Assembly (NCBI RefSeq): GCF_000439455.1
Contig: NC_021833.1
Span: 372,001-436,000 of the forward strand
Source of the DNA: Spiroplasma diminutum CUAS-1
GTDB taxonomy: Bacteria > Bacillota_I > Bacilli_A > Mycoplasmatales > Mycoplasmataceae
Direction of reading: 5' to 3'
Length of the DNA: 64,000 bases
The translations under genes were made by a program, and so were the position numbers. The notes under the pieces are model-generated. The model made no database searches, had not been told where the DNA came from, and saw nothing but the letters and a program-made list of their open reading frames with translations. Position 1 is the stretch's first letter, and each line of letters starts with the position of its first letter. Positions 21,827 to 33,680 of the stretch are shown one piece after another.

Positions 21827-21852
21827 AAAAAAACAGTTTATACTGTTTTTTT
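21827..21852 (+). terminator. terminator of the lipoprotein operon
   Basis: AAACAGT (21831-21837) pairs with ACTGTTT (21842-21848), followed by more T's. Confidence 0.85.
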
Positions 21853-21904
21853 CTTATTTTTTTACTTTTATTTAAAAAAAGTAGTGTTTTTTATAAGTTT
21901 TTAG

Positions 21905-21910
21905 TATAAT
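21905..21910 (+). promoter_or_regulatory. -10 element of fib
   Basis: TATAAT lies 73 bases before the fib start, in a 180-base gap closed upstream by a terminator. A weak TAGTGT at 21882-21887 has 17-base spacing. The strong AAGAGGTGA ribosome site is at 21968-21976. Own promoter plus own terminator suits a highly expressed single-gene unit. Confidence 0.55.
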
Positions 21911-21982
21911 GAAATTAATCTTTATATTTGCAATATTGGCAGAGGATAGAGGTAATAGAGAAAAAACAAGAGGTGACTAGAA

Positions 21983-23518
21983 ATGATCGGTATTATTTCA
22001 ACAGCTTACTTTACAGTTAAAGACCGTCCAGGAATTAAAACTGTAAGAAAATATTGATGAAGAAACATGGTTATTCAACACGTTAAATACAGAGGGAAGT
22101 TCTTTGTAATCGCAACAATCGGTTATGGGAAAGCAAATGCTGCAATGGCAATTACTTATTTAATGGAAGAATACCCAACTTTAGAAACAATTCTAAACGT
22201 TGATATAGCTTTATCAACAAATGATAAGTTTGATACAACAGATACAGTTATGGCTACAAAATTTATTTATAGAGATGCAGACTTAACAGTATTTAAAGAT
22301 ATTAAATATGGACAAATCGTTCATGAACCAGAAGCATATGCTTTCAATACAGAATTTGTAAACCAAGTTAAAAACTTTAAACTTGGTGTTTCAGATGGTA
22401 TTGTTGGTACAGCTGATATGTTAATTTATAACTCAAAACAATTTAAAGAAATGGTTGACAAATATGGTCAAACTATTGACGTAATAGATACAGAAGCTGG
22501 AGCATTAGCTCAAATAGCTAAAAAATCAAGTGTTAACTTTGTTGCAATGAAAATTATGTACAATAATGCGTTATCACCATGAGATAATGATCCATTACAC
22601 AAATTTAAAATCTATGAAACAGCTAATACTTTAAAATACTTATTAGCAAGATTATTTAACTTATTATCATCAAAATATGTTTTAGATTTCACAAAATCTT
22701 CAAATGATGAATTAGAAGTTATTAATGAATTATTCGAAATGTCTCATGATTCATGAGTAGGTCGTTTCAAGAAAAATGCAGTATCATTAATTTCAGGTTT
22801 AGGACCATCATTAATGTTAATTGACAAAAAAGGATTAACTCCTGAAGCAGTTGACATTGTTGAGGTTATGAAAACTAAATTAGACGATGAAGGACCAAGT
22901 AAAGTTGTTTTAGGAGAAGATGAATGAAAAAATGCTCCTAAAAAATGATTACGTAAACTAATGTTCTTAGAAAATATCCATGTAAATGATGATGAATTAT
23001 TATGAAATAAATCAGCTAAATATGATATTAAAACAGCAAAAATTAATTCAATTGAAGAAGTAAGTAAAGCTGTTGCAAAAGCAATTGCAGATCGCTCACA
23101 AGATAAATCAGCATATACATACGATGGAACAACAGTTATTAAAAAACATTTACTTGTTACAGTTGATGCAGCAATTTCATTCTACATTACAAATAACTTA
23201 ACACATGAGTTTGTAGAAACACCAAAACATGGTTCAAAATTAGTTGCAAATGAATTTATTAAGCATTTAAATGAACAATTAGCAGAAGTAGAAACTCCAT
23301 ATGATAAAGTAGTAGTATTCTTTAAAATACCTGCTATGGGAGCTGCAAAATTGCCAGTTTTAATTCAAACTAAAAATAAAGCAAATCAACAAGTTGTATT
23401 TGGTGGATACTCAGCTAAAAACCAAAAAACATACACAGTTGTTGATATTACAAGAAATGATTATGACCCATTGAAAGTTGGATCATTCAAAGTTACAATT
23501 CGTTTGAAAAACTTATAG
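21983..23518 (+). CDS. fib: fibril cytoskeletal protein Fib
   Basis: A 511-residue protein matching Spiroplasma Fib (512 residues in S. citri) along its length, including the Trp-rich start (K-Y-W-W), F-I-Y-R-D-A-D-L-T-V-F-K, W-N-K-S-A-K-Y-D and the C-terminal R-N-D-Y-D-P. Fib forms the internal flat ribbon that sets helical shape and kinking motility. Residues 1 to about 228 are a 5'-methylthioadenosine/SAH nucleosidase-like domain. The conserved D-T-E-A-G is kept, but the catalytic Asp of the usual I-S-D motif appears as Asn194 (M-Y-N-N-A), which points to a structural role. This gene identifies the genus. Confidence 0.97.
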
Positions 23519-23527
23519 AAATCAAAG

Positions 23528-23553
23528 AAATCACTCTAATAGTGATTTTTTTT
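23528..23553 (+). terminator. terminator of fib
   Basis: AAATCACT and AGTGATTT form a stem around CTAAT, followed by T's to 23553. Confidence 0.9.
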
Positions 23554-23597
23554 ATTTTTTAGTATATAGTAATTCTTGTAAAAGAGGAGTGAATTTT

Positions 23598-24038
23598 GTG
23601 GCTAATAAAAAGAAAGTTAGTAAATCTGATATAGACAATAGTGTAACACTAGCTATGGAAGAATTACTTTCATTATCCTCTGTAAAATTTGAAGATGAAA
23701 AAAAAGTAAATAAAGTAAATAAAGTAAAAGAGAAGAATTCAAAAAAAATAAAAGAAGAAAAAATTGAGGTTAAACTTGATGAACCTGAAGAAAATTTTGA
23801 TCCTACAAATTTAGCATCAATTATTAAACATGCAAAAAAAGTTGGTTCACAACTACAAGGTAAAACATGAGTTGATCCTGATGAGCAAATGGAAAATGAT
23901 ATTATTTCAAAGGCTAAAAGTCAAGGAAAATCTGCATATGACTCTGATGTTTTAAGAGAACTTATTTTACAAAGACAAAAGAAAAAGAGAGAATCTACAG
24001 GTTTATCAAGTATAATAAACAAAACAAAAAATAAATAA
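23598..24038 (+). CDS. small charged protein downstream of fib
   Basis: A 146-residue cytosolic protein, rich in Lys, Glu, Asp and Val, with a repeated K-V-N-K-V-N-K-V-K-E tract near residues 38-48 and a basic C terminus. The GTG at 23598 is favoured over an in-frame GTG at 23589, because AGAGGAG at 23583-23589 leaves proper spacing only for the later codon. No known domain. It sits between fib and the YitT-family gene; any link to the fibril is only positional. Confidence 0.6.
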
Positions 24039-24111
24039 TAAGGTAAAAAATAATACCTTCATTTTTTAAAATTTAAGAATTTATCTTGGAATAAATAAAA
24101 GGGAGAAAGTA

Positions 24112-25830
24112 ATGGAACCAGTAAACAACAACTTAAATAATCAAGTTGAAGATGTTCAAGAAACAACTCAAGAAATTATCCAAGAAGAAGTTATTGAATT
24201 TCAATCTAATGAAGAAAAAAAATCAATTAATAAATTAGCAAGAGAATTAAATAAAGGTGCAAATATTGATGGAGAACTTTTAAGTACTCTTGAAAGTAAA
24301 ATAATGTCTAAAAGAGAACAAAAATTACTTGTTCAACAATATTTTAGAACAAAGTTTGTTAGAGATTTTTTCAAAATTGTTTTAGCAGCTTTTTTAATTA
24401 CTATAACATTTGACTATTTTATAACACCAACAGGAAGAACAGGATTATTTCCAGCAGGAATTGGGGCATTAGCACGTTTCTTTGCAACATTAACATTTCC
24501 TGAAAAAGATCAAGTTCAATTACAGTCATCATTTTATTTTATATACTATTTCGCAATAAATATTCCTTTATTTATTTTTGGATATATAAAATTAGGTAAA
24601 AAGTTTACTTTTACAACTTTCTTATTTGTAATATTACAAATTGGTTTTGACCAGATAATTCAAAATGTTCCATTTATCAACCCAAAAGAATTTCATTTAA
24701 TTGTTAATTATCAATTAATTGGGGGAATGCCTGGATCATGAAATACAGGAATTTGATTATTTATCTTTGGAGCTTTAGGGGGATTTTTACTAGGTTTTTC
24801 ATATTCAATTGTTTACAAAATTGGTTCATCAACAGGTGGATTAGATTTTTTAACAGTATTTTTATCAAATAGAACAAATAAACCAGTTGGTTCATTGAAT
24901 AGAAAAGTAAATTTATTTATTTTAGCAACAGTTATTGTTTTAAATACAATAATTATTCCCGTTTCATTAATTAATTCTGATATTAAAATAGATATTTTGT
25001 TAAGTGGTAATTATTCACAAAATAATGATTTAATAAATTCTATGTGAAACTATGCAATTGATAATGGAGCTATAATTAGTAATAATAATGAAGAAATTAT
25101 ATTAGATCCAACTTTTCATGCATGATTTGAGAATATTATTGGTAAAGGTCCAATTATGGAAAATCTAAAAGATATTCTTAAAAATGGAAATCATGAATTG
25201 TCTGAAGAACAATACAAATATTTAGTTCAATTTGTATGTAAAAATGGTTATGGCGATGATCTAAAAAATATTGATCAAGGACTTGTATGACATATTAAAT
25301 TATTATTTATTTTTGGACCATCATTGTTTGCATCATTTTCACTTGTAATGTGTGCTGGAATGTCAACAAATATTTTCTATCCAAAATATACAGTAAGAAC
25401 ATATATGATAACAACTAATAATCCAAAAGAAATTAATAAAATGTTATTAGAAAATGGTTTTCAAAATGATATTTTAACTTGAGATAGTATAAATAGAATT
25501 AATGGAAACTACTTACATAGAAGTGTAATTATGGTTGCAATGTCAGTTATGGATTGAGATAAGATTGAACGAGAAATCTTTATGATTGATCCACAAGTTA
25601 AAGTAAATGCAATAACAACAAAAAGTGTTAAAGGTTTATTTAATTACGAAATTAAAAAGAATGATGATAGAGCTATCATTAGAACAAAAATTGAAACAGA
25701 TGAATTAGAACAAGAAAAAATAAGGCAAATAGCAATTGTTCGAGCTCAAAAGGAAAAAGAAAGATTGAGCAAAAAAAATTCAAAAAGAAGGGTAAAACCT
25801 AAAATTGAAGAAGAAAAAAATACTAATTAA
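24112..25830 (+). CDS. YitT/DUF2179-family membrane protein
   Basis: A 572-residue membrane protein. After about 80 polar residues there are five or more hydrophobic segments, with G-S-S-T-G-G-L-D-F-L near residue 243, the signature of the YitT (DUF161) family, whose function is unknown. Around residues 425-500 lies a DUF2179-like domain (T-V-R-T-Y-M-I-T-T-N ... N-G-N-Y-L-H-R-S-V-I-M-V). An insertion of about 100 residues separates the last helices. The tail is basic. AAAGGGAG precedes the start. Confidence 0.85.
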
Positions 25831-25848
25831 AATATAATTTTTTTAAAT

Positions 25849-25884
25849 AATCTAGTAAATTTATGTAATTTATTAGATTTTTTT
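25849..25884 (+). terminator. terminator after the YitT-family gene
   Basis: A 13-bp A/T-rich stem (25849-25861 with 25867-25879, one G-T pair) followed by T's. Confidence 0.8.
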
Positions 25885-25914
25885 GTTTATAATTATGAGA
25901 GTAGTGGTGATTTA

Positions 25915-26190
25915 ATGAAAGAAGATAAATTAAAAAAAGTTATCTATGAAATGTTAGATCTTAAATTAACAGAAATTAGAAAAGAGTACAATAATATTAC
26001 TCTAAATAATCTATTCTGTTATTTAAAAGATGTGATTTTTAGAAATAATAAAATTGTAGATTTAAATGATTTGTCTTTTTTTATAATGAACATCAAAGTA
26101 AATAAAGTATTTGAATATCTAAATATAAGTGCAATTTTAGATAAAAAAAGTTCAATTGAAATGGATTTAAAAAGTATTTTAGAAAGATAG
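25915..26190 (+). CDS. ComN/YrzD-like post-transcriptional regulator
   Basis: A 91-residue, mostly helical protein. The pattern L-K-K-V-I ... K-L-T-E-I-R-K-E-Y-N-N-I-T ... Y-L-K-D ... N-K-V-F-E-Y-L resembles the ComN (YrzD) family, where L-G-Y-x-x-V-T and N-x-Y-M-x-Y-L occupy the same positions. In Bacillus this gene lies close to secDF, and here its TAG overlaps the secDF start codon, which supports the assignment. Family call by pattern and context, not by search. Confidence 0.5.
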   Translation: MKEDKLKKVIYEMLDLKLTEIRKEYNNITLNNLFCYLKDVIFRNNKIVDLNDLSFFIMNIKVNKVFEYLNISAILDKKSSIEMDLKSILER

Positions 26191-29100
26191 TGATTAAGTT
26201 GAATAACAACGAAAAAAAAATAACTAATAGATCGAGAAAACCAATTTTCAAAACTATTGCTATGTTAATAATAATTTGTTCTTTAATATTAGGAATGTTT
26301 TTTTCAAGTTTAAAATTTTCAGAAAATATAAAACTTGGGTCCGATTTTAAAGGTTACTATTCAGCTCTTGTTGCTGTTGATAATTTAAACGAAGAATCAT
26401 CTACAAATGGACAACCAAATGGTGATTCATCAGAAGGAGCAAAAGCTTTAAATGAACGTTTAAATCCAATGGGAAATAACCAAATTATAATAGAAAAGGC
26501 AGGTAAAAACTTCTTAAAAGTTTTATCGCCAGTTGAAGCATATCAAAGTGAAACTATTTTTAAGAACCAAATTCAAAAAAATGGTGGTATTGTTTTACTT
26601 AATTCAGAGACATACAAAGATCTACAAATTACAGGAACTGATACAATTGAAAGAAAAGGTATTAATGAATACTTTACTGGAGCAAAAGCAAGTTCTATCA
26701 AGGATAGTAATTTAAAAGAACCAGCAATTTCATATTCACTAAATGGAGACACTTTCAAAACATTACTAACTGGTGGAAGTGAAGAACAAGAAGGTGGAGG
26801 TTCATCAAGTTTAGGTTTATTTATTTTATTAGATGCTGATGGTTTTTATAATGATATTAGAAACTACTATAATTTAATAAAAGGTGATAAAGAAGATAGA
26901 ATAGAAGAATTCTTTAAAGTAATTATTAATCCTATGAGAGATATTTATAAGGATTCTTCTAAATCAGACAAAGTAAAACAAATTCTTTTTGATTTATTTT
27001 ATGGAGAATGAAGTGAAAAAACATCGTCTGGTGTTAACGTAACGTATAGAGGATCTTTAATTGACCCAACTAGTGCACCAAATAATGCATTATTAGATTC
27101 AAAAGGGTTTTTGGAAATTGTAGATACATTTAAATATGTTTCTGAAACTTCTAAATATGTTTATGATTCAAATGCAGTTACTAAGGATTTCCAAACTGCT
27201 GGTAGATATGAATCAAAAGTAAAATTATGAACAAGTGCAAATGTAGAAACACCTTCAACAATGAGAGTTGACGAATTATTTTCTGAAATAAATCCTACTA
27301 TTCTTAATTTTGCAAAAGAATATCAAAATTCATTTAATAGTCAATTTTTAAATAATATTAAAACAAGTTATTTTTTATTTGATGGAACAGTTACTGAAAC
27401 AAAAACTGGAGCAGGAGCAGGTTATATTGAAAATAATAATTTGATAACAAAAGTTGATACTGAAACAAAATCAAGAGTTGGAGCTTCATTATTTAATGCA
27501 TCTGGTAAAGGATTTGTTTTTACAGTTAATTCTATTGCAACAATTAATGGTAAAGTAACTAACTTAATGTTAATATCTGCAATAATTTTTATATTAATAA
27601 TTATTATTTGTATGATAGTTTATATGGGATTTTTCTATAGAATATTAGGATTATTTTCAATGATAATTACTTTATCAATTATAGGAATAACTTTACTATC
27701 ATTGTCATGATTTAATTTAACAGTTGGACCTGAAACAATAATTTCTGCTTTCATTTTAATTACTTTAAATATGGAAATATTTTCAGCATTATTTGAAAGT
27801 ATGAAAGAAAGTTTTTTCTTAAAACAAAGAGGATTAAAAACAAGTTTTAATATTTCAATTAAAGAAAACATTGGTATTGCAGCTGATTTAGTTATTGCTT
27901 TATTAATACCAACAATGTGTATGTTTTGAATATCTTCAAATGCAATAAGATCAATGGCAATTATGTTAGCTATGGGTTCTTTCTTTACTGTTTTGTTTAC
28001 AATTTTAATTGCAATAATTCTATTTAAATTATTAATGAACTCGCAATTAATTACAAATAAAGCTTATTTATTTGCATTAAATACTGACTTTGCAAGTCAA
28101 GGAAATTTTATTATTAATTATAAAATTACAAGACTTCAAAATAAAATTAGTAAATTAAAGTCAAAATCAAATTTTAATAAAGAATTATTGAAAAAATTTG
28201 AAGATAGACTTAATAAATTAAATGAAAAATTAAATTTCATAAAGATTAAAGATGAAGAAAAATCAAACAAAAAACAATTATTAATAAAAGAAAAAATAAA
28301 TAAAAAAATTGATAAATATAATTTAAATATTGAAAAATTAAATAAAGATAAAAGTGCAAAAAAAATTCAGTCATTGAATTTTAAAATTAGTGAATTAATT
28401 TTTTTAAGAGATGATCAAACTCAAAATATAATCGAAAAAGAAGGAGAAATTGAAATTTCTCCAACAGAAAAATTAAAGATTAAAACTATTGAAAAGAATA
28501 TTAAGAGTGGAGCAAAAATTATATCATTGTTTAGTATTATAATGCTTTCTCTTTCAATTGTTTTAGGATTTGTATTTGGTTTAAACTTTGATAGTACATT
28601 TGGTGGAAGAACTGATTATACTCTTTGAGGGGATAATACAAGTGAACTATATTATAAAATATCTGATGAAAACTTTGATGATTATACACATGGAAATGAA
28701 GATAAATTAAAGGAAATATATAATTATAAAACTGATTTAATTGAAGCACATGAAAAATTTAAAGCTGAAAATTCAAATTTAATTGATGTTGTTAAACTTG
28801 ATGAAACAAAAACAGTAAGTGAATTTTTAAATTATGTATTTAGTGATAGTTTTTATGTGGATTATTTAGCACAAAACTTATCAAGTAGTAAAGCATATAA
28901 AAAAAATAATTTTACTGTTTCTTATGGAGATAAATTTATTTTTAATGACACTACAACAGGAACTGCAACTAATCAAAATTGAATTACTTTAACTGTTTAT
29001 ACTCAAAATTTAAAACAATCAGCAATTATTAAAAGAATGTTTAATAATTTTGGAGTAGATAAAAGTGTAAATATTGGTTCACAAAGTGGATTTATTACAA

Positions 29101-29954
29101 AAGCAATAAATCCAGCAACAATGTTATGAACATTAGAACAAATTGCAATTTCAATTGCAGTTATTATATTAGCTTTAATTATTTATATTTTAATTAGATT
29201 TAAATGAACATATTACATTGCTATGATCGTTTCAATAATAGTAGCACCTCTTGTAACTGTAGCTATATTAACAACAATGCAAGTTCCATTAGGAAATGTT
29301 GCAATTATTGGAATTGTAAGTTCAATTATATTTACTATTATTTCGCTATTTATGATTTTTGGAAAAGCAAGATCATTAATAGCTTCAAAAAATGAAGTAT
29401 CACTTGTTAATTACTTTAAAAAAGAAATTGAAATAATTTATGATACAAAATCATTCAAAAACCAAATGAATGATGAATTATTTAAATTAAAAAATGAAAT
29501 GAGATTAGAAATTAAAACTAATAAACTTTCAAAAGAAGAGAAAAAGAAATTAAAATTAGAGTTTAAAGAAATTAAACATAATAAGAAAATAGACTTTAAA
29601 AAAGTTAAAAAAGATAATAAAATAAAAATAAATAGAGTAAGTAAACAGAATAACTATTTATCTGAAGTTTTAGTAAAAACATTTAAGTTTGGATTTATTC
29701 GTTGTTGATTGTTAATTGGACTTTATTCATTGTTAGGAATTTTATTAGTTCTTTCAATGCCAACTATAATGGCTTTTGGAGTATCAATTATTATCGGAGT
29801 TATTGTAGCTTGTTTATTTGTATTATTTATTTCAGTTCCTTTATGAGTTCTTTTTGAACAAATCAGAATTAGAAATAGACTTGCAAGAAAACGATTTATT
29901 AACGGATTATATGTTTCAAATGAAGAACAAATAATAGAAGGAATTAACGATTAA
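26190..29954 (+). CDS. secDF: protein translocase subunit SecDF, fused and enlarged
   Basis: A 1254-residue fusion of SecD and SecF, an RND-like membrane protein that pulls exported proteins out of SecYEG using ion flow. SecD part: helix at about residues 20-40, a large extracytoplasmic region with L-G-S-D-F-K-G, then a helix bundle at about 450-630. SecF part from about 775: helix, F-G-G-R-T-D-Y, and a second bundle at about 985-1240. Bacillus SecDF is near 740 residues. The extra length is a Lys/Glu coiled coil at about 640-770 and a basic insert at about 1085-1155. The GTG start overlaps the preceding stop (TAGTG). Confidence 0.92.
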
Positions 29955-29967
29955 GAGGTACTAAAAC

Positions 29968-30480
29968 ATGGATTTAAAAAAATATATTTATGATGTTCAT
30001 AACTTTCCAATCGAAGGGGTTACTTTTAAAGATATAACACCATTATTAAATGATGCGCAAGCATTTAAATACACTGTTGATCAAATGGTGGAATATGTAA
30101 AAGAAAAAAAAGCAAATGTAATAGTAGCACCTGAAGCAAGAGGATTCTTATTTGCATCAGCTGTAGCATATGCTGCAAATTGTAGATTTGTATTAGTAAG
30201 AAAACCAGGAAAACTTCCAAGAGAAGTTAAAGATGTTGAATATGAACTTGAATATGGAAAAGGTCATATTCAAATACATGTGGGAGATTTAAAAGAAAAT
30301 GATAATGTAGTTATCGTTGATGATGTTCTTGCAACTGGTGGAACTATGAAAGCAATAGTTGATCTTGTTCAACAAGAAAAAGCAAATTTAAATGGAATTA
30401 TATTCTTAGCAGATCTATCATTTTTACATGATAGTGAATTATTTAAAGAATTTGATTCAAAAAGTTTATTAACATATTAA
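29968..30480 (+). CDS. apt: adenine phosphoribosyltransferase
   Basis: A 170-residue salvage enzyme making AMP from adenine and PRPP. F-P-x-x-G-V-T-F-K-D-I-T-P lies at the start, and A-P-E-A-R-G-F-L-F and the PRPP loop V-I-V-D-D-V-L-A-T-G-G-T are both present. It starts 13 bases after secDF, so is probably cotranscribed. apt is followed by relA/spoT as in Bacillus (secDF-...-apt-relA), a conserved order. Confidence 0.97.
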   Translation: MDLKKYIYDVHNFPIEGVTFKDITPLLNDAQAFKYTVDQMVEYVKEKKANVIVAPEARGFLFASAVAYAANCRFVLVRKPGKLPREVKDVEYELEYGKGHIQIHVGDLKENDNVVIVDDVLATGGTMKAIVDLVQQEKANLNGIIFLADLSFLHDSELFKEFDSKSLLTY

Positions 30481-30503
30481 AAGGTATTTTAATACCTTTT
30501 TTT
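30479..30503 (+). terminator. terminator of apt
   Basis: AAAAGGTATT and AATACCTTTT form a stem that includes the last base pairs of the stop codon, followed by T's. Confidence 0.85.
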
Positions 30504-30612
30504 ATATTTAAATTAGGTAATATAAAATTAAAAAACTGCTTATAAGTTTAGGAATATAGACTTAATTTATATATAATATATTTATTATTGTAATTAGATA
30601 GGGTGATTATTT

Positions 30613-32931
30613 ATGCAAGCATCATTTGTACAAGATCAAGATTTTAATTATGTTGAATGTAGAGATGTAGAAGTATTAGTTTCAGAAATGAAAAAATACA
30701 TCAAAAATAAAAAATTAATTGATGAAGTAAAAAAAGCTTATTACTATGCAGAAGATAAGCATAAAGATCAAAAAAGAAAAAGTGGAGATCCATTTATTAT
30801 TCATCCACTTTCAACTGCTTATTATTTAGCTCAGTGAAGAATGGGGCCTAAAACTATAATTGCGGGACTATTACACGATGTTATTGAAGATACGCCAGTA
30901 ACTTTTTCAGAAATTGAAGATTTGTATGGAGTAGAAGTTGCAGATATTGTTGAAGCTGTAACAAAAGTTAGTTATTTTACAAAAGAAAATCGTGAACAAA
31001 TGAAAGCTAATTATTTAAGAAAACTTTTCTTATCAATGATTAGAGATATTAGAGTTATTATTGTTAAAATTGCAGACCGTATGCATAATTTATTAACTTT
31101 AAAATACATGAAACCTGAAAAGCAAAAGATTATTGCAAAAGAAACTTTAGAAATTTATTCAACAATTGCTCACAGAATTGGTATGAAAACTGCCAAAAAT
31201 ATTTTAGAAGATTATTCTTTTGAATATTTAAATCCAAAAGAATTTAATAGAGTTAAAAATTTGTTAGAAGAAGATAAAAGTTCTAGAAGAGAAATAATTA
31301 AAGAAATAATTGACGAGATTAATAAAAGACTTAAATCTGAAGGTATTTCAAATGCACAAGTATTTGGAAGATCAAAGACAATTTATTCAATTTATAGAAA
31401 ATTAACTCAATTTGGTAAATCATTTAGTGATATAAATGATATTTTAGCAGTAAGAATAATTACAGAAAAGCAAGATGATTGTTATAAAATTCTGGGATGA
31501 TTACATCAATTATTTACACCACTTTCTGGAAGATTTAAAGATTATATTGCAACACCAAAAAATAACTTATATCAATCATTACATTCAACATTAGCAAGTA
31601 AAGATGGTATTATTTTTGAAGCACAAATCAGAACTAAAGAAATGGATGAAATTGCAGAAAATGGAGCTGCTGCCCACTGAAAATATAAAGAGGGTGAAAA
31701 AACCGTTGATATAGCTGAAAAACAAAAAGAAATTGACTTAAAAGTAGATATGTTTACAAGATTAATGAATCTTGAAAAATTAGCTTCTGAAGGAAATGAA
31801 CTTGATTATAATGAACAATCTGAAAAAATTGATTTAAGTGGAGAAGTTGTTGAAGAAACATTTAAATCAGATTATCTTGCTCCTATGATATATATTCTTA
31901 CACCAGATGGAAATGTTGTAAACTTACCATTTGGATCAACTGTTTTAGATTTTGCATATAAAATCCATACTGAAGTTGGTAATAAAACAGTTGGAGCAAA
32001 AATTAATGGGGTATTTTCTCCTTATAACACTACTTTAAATTCAGGTGAAATGGTTGAAATTCAAACTTCAAAAGATACAAATCCTCATGAAAAATGGTTA
32101 AGATTCATTAGAACTTCAACTGCAAGAAGAGCCATTGAAGACTATCTAAATGCAGAGAAATTAAAAGATCAAGAAAAAGAAAAAATTACAAATCAAAAAG
32201 TAATTAGAAATATTAAAAGAGATATTGATCGTTATATTATTGCAAATAACTTAAAATGACAAATTAACTCAATTGAAGATATTCAAAAGAAATTAAGTGT
32301 TTTGGATTATAAAAATATTGATGAATTCTTATTGTCTGTGGGTAATGGAGACTTTTCAATTCCTGAGGCAGTTGAAATTGTTTATGTTTCAAAACAAGAA
32401 TTAAAAGATGTCGAAGTAATTAACGACATGAAAACCAGAAAATATAAAACAGCAAAGGGTAGAGATGATTTAAGAATTAATGGAATTGAAAAAATTAGTT
32501 GTTCTCTTGCACAATGTTGTTATCCAATCCCAATTGAACCTGTTACAAGTTTTATGTCAAAAACAAAAGGTATACAAGTTCATAGAAGTGAATGTTTAAA
32601 CATTACAAATATTAAAAAAGTAAAAAACTTATTGGAAACTGAATGAATTGAAAAGAAAACAGAAAACAAAAAATATAATGCAAAAGTCAGAATGACTATT
32701 TATGATAGACCAGGAATTTTATTTGATATAATTACAGTTTTTAATGCTCAAAGAACAAATATAACAGAAATCAAGATGGTTTCTCAAGAAGAAGAATATA
32801 CTTGTAGAGGAAGTATGATTTTAAGTCTAAGTGATTTAGAGCAATTAAATGTTATTTTAAAATCACTTTCTGAAATTCCAGGAATGATTTCTGTTGCAAG
32901 AGCAACATCATCTGAAAATCCAATATCTTAA
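30613..32931 (+). CDS. relA: bifunctional (p)ppGpp synthetase/hydrolase Rel
   Basis: A 772-residue stringent-response enzyme. The N-terminal HD hydrolase has I-H-P-L and L-L-H-D-V-I-E-D-T; the synthetase has [21 protein letters not shown] and Y-Q-S-L-H-S. Both active sites look intact. The TGS domain (Y-I-L-T-P-D-G-N-V), a Cys/His-rich segment (L-A-Q-C-C-Y-P ... H-R-S-E-C) and a C-terminal ACT domain (D-R-P-G-I-L-F-D) complete the long Rel architecture that senses uncharged tRNA on the ribosome. Confidence 0.96.
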
Positions 32932-32955
32932 AAAGTGTAAGTGTACACTTTTTTT
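32931..32955 (+). terminator. terminator of relA
   Basis: AAAAGTGTA and TACACTTTT form a stem around AGTG, followed by T's. Confidence 0.9.
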
Positions 32956-33039
32956 ATTATTATTACTTTTATATAAAAAATAAACTATAAGTTGTTTTTT
33001 TATGTTATATATATTATTATTTTATTAGGAGAAAAAAGA

Positions 33040-33135
33040 ATGTTAATTAAAATTTTATTATCTATTGTTATTGCAGGTAGCTCTATTACAACACCAACTT
33101 ATTTTATAAAAAATAAAATAAGAGAAAATAAATAA
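33040..33135 (+). CDS. 31-residue signal-peptide-like small protein or gene remnant
   Basis: A short frame M-L-I-K-I-L-L-S-I-V-I-A-G-S-S ending in basic residues, with AGGAGA eight bases upstream and a TATATATT-rich region before it. The sequence is the start of a Spiroplasma-type secreted or lipoprotein signal without the Cys. It may be a real membrane peptide, or the surviving 5' end of the broken gene in the next 500 bases. Confidence 0.4.
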   Translation: MLIKILLSIVIAGSSITTPTYFIKNKIRENK

Positions 33136-33680
33136 AAATAATTCAAGATTTAAATTATTTAATTGATAAAGATGATTGTGGAGGTTAGGGACCTTTCATA
33201 ATCGAAAATAAATAAAATTTTGGAAACAAACTATAATTTTGATAGTAATCAAATAGAGTAATGATTACTATTATATGAAAAAGTAAAATTATAATAAAAA
33301 AATTTACAATAGAATAAATAGAAACTCAATTTATTTATAAATTCACGATGAAAAACAATGGTTAAGTGAAAATAAATATCACAATATTATTAAAAGTATT
33401 GGTTAATTAAATTTTGATAATTTTAAATTTAAAGATCACAAATTTTATTTATCAGTTAATCCAGCATCAAATCATGAACTTTATAACAGAATATATAGTA
33501 AAAAAATTTAATGAAGGATTATAGTTATTTTATTTATCAATTAAATAAAGAAGAATTAGTAATAAATTTTAGAGTTGATTTTCTTCTTTTTCTCATATGG
33601 AGCTACATGAAATATAAATTAAGGAAAAACACATTAAGATTACATATTAATGTATTAAATTTTTTTTAGGAGGTTACGAA
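33136..33680 (+). other. 545-base decayed intergenic region
   Basis: No open frame of useful length is seen on either strand. All plus-strand frames carry frequent TAA/TAG, but patches still have coding-like composition (notably 33341-33511). Directly upstream of the next gene, AGGAGG at about 33669-33674 is the ribosome site for the permease at 33681. Best read as the remains of a former surface-protein gene. Confidence 0.5.
33341..33511 (+). pseudogene. fragment of a decayed gene with in-frame stop
   Basis: One frame reads I-H-D-E-K-Q-W-L-S-E-N-K-Y-H-N-I-I-K-S-I-G, stop, then continues L-N-F-D-N-F-K-F-K-D-H-K-F-Y-L-S and onward to a TAA at 33509-33511. Coding-like texture on both sides of the stop suggests a pseudogene. 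The Trp is TGG, unusual for this genome. Parent gene unknown. Confidence 0.4.
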
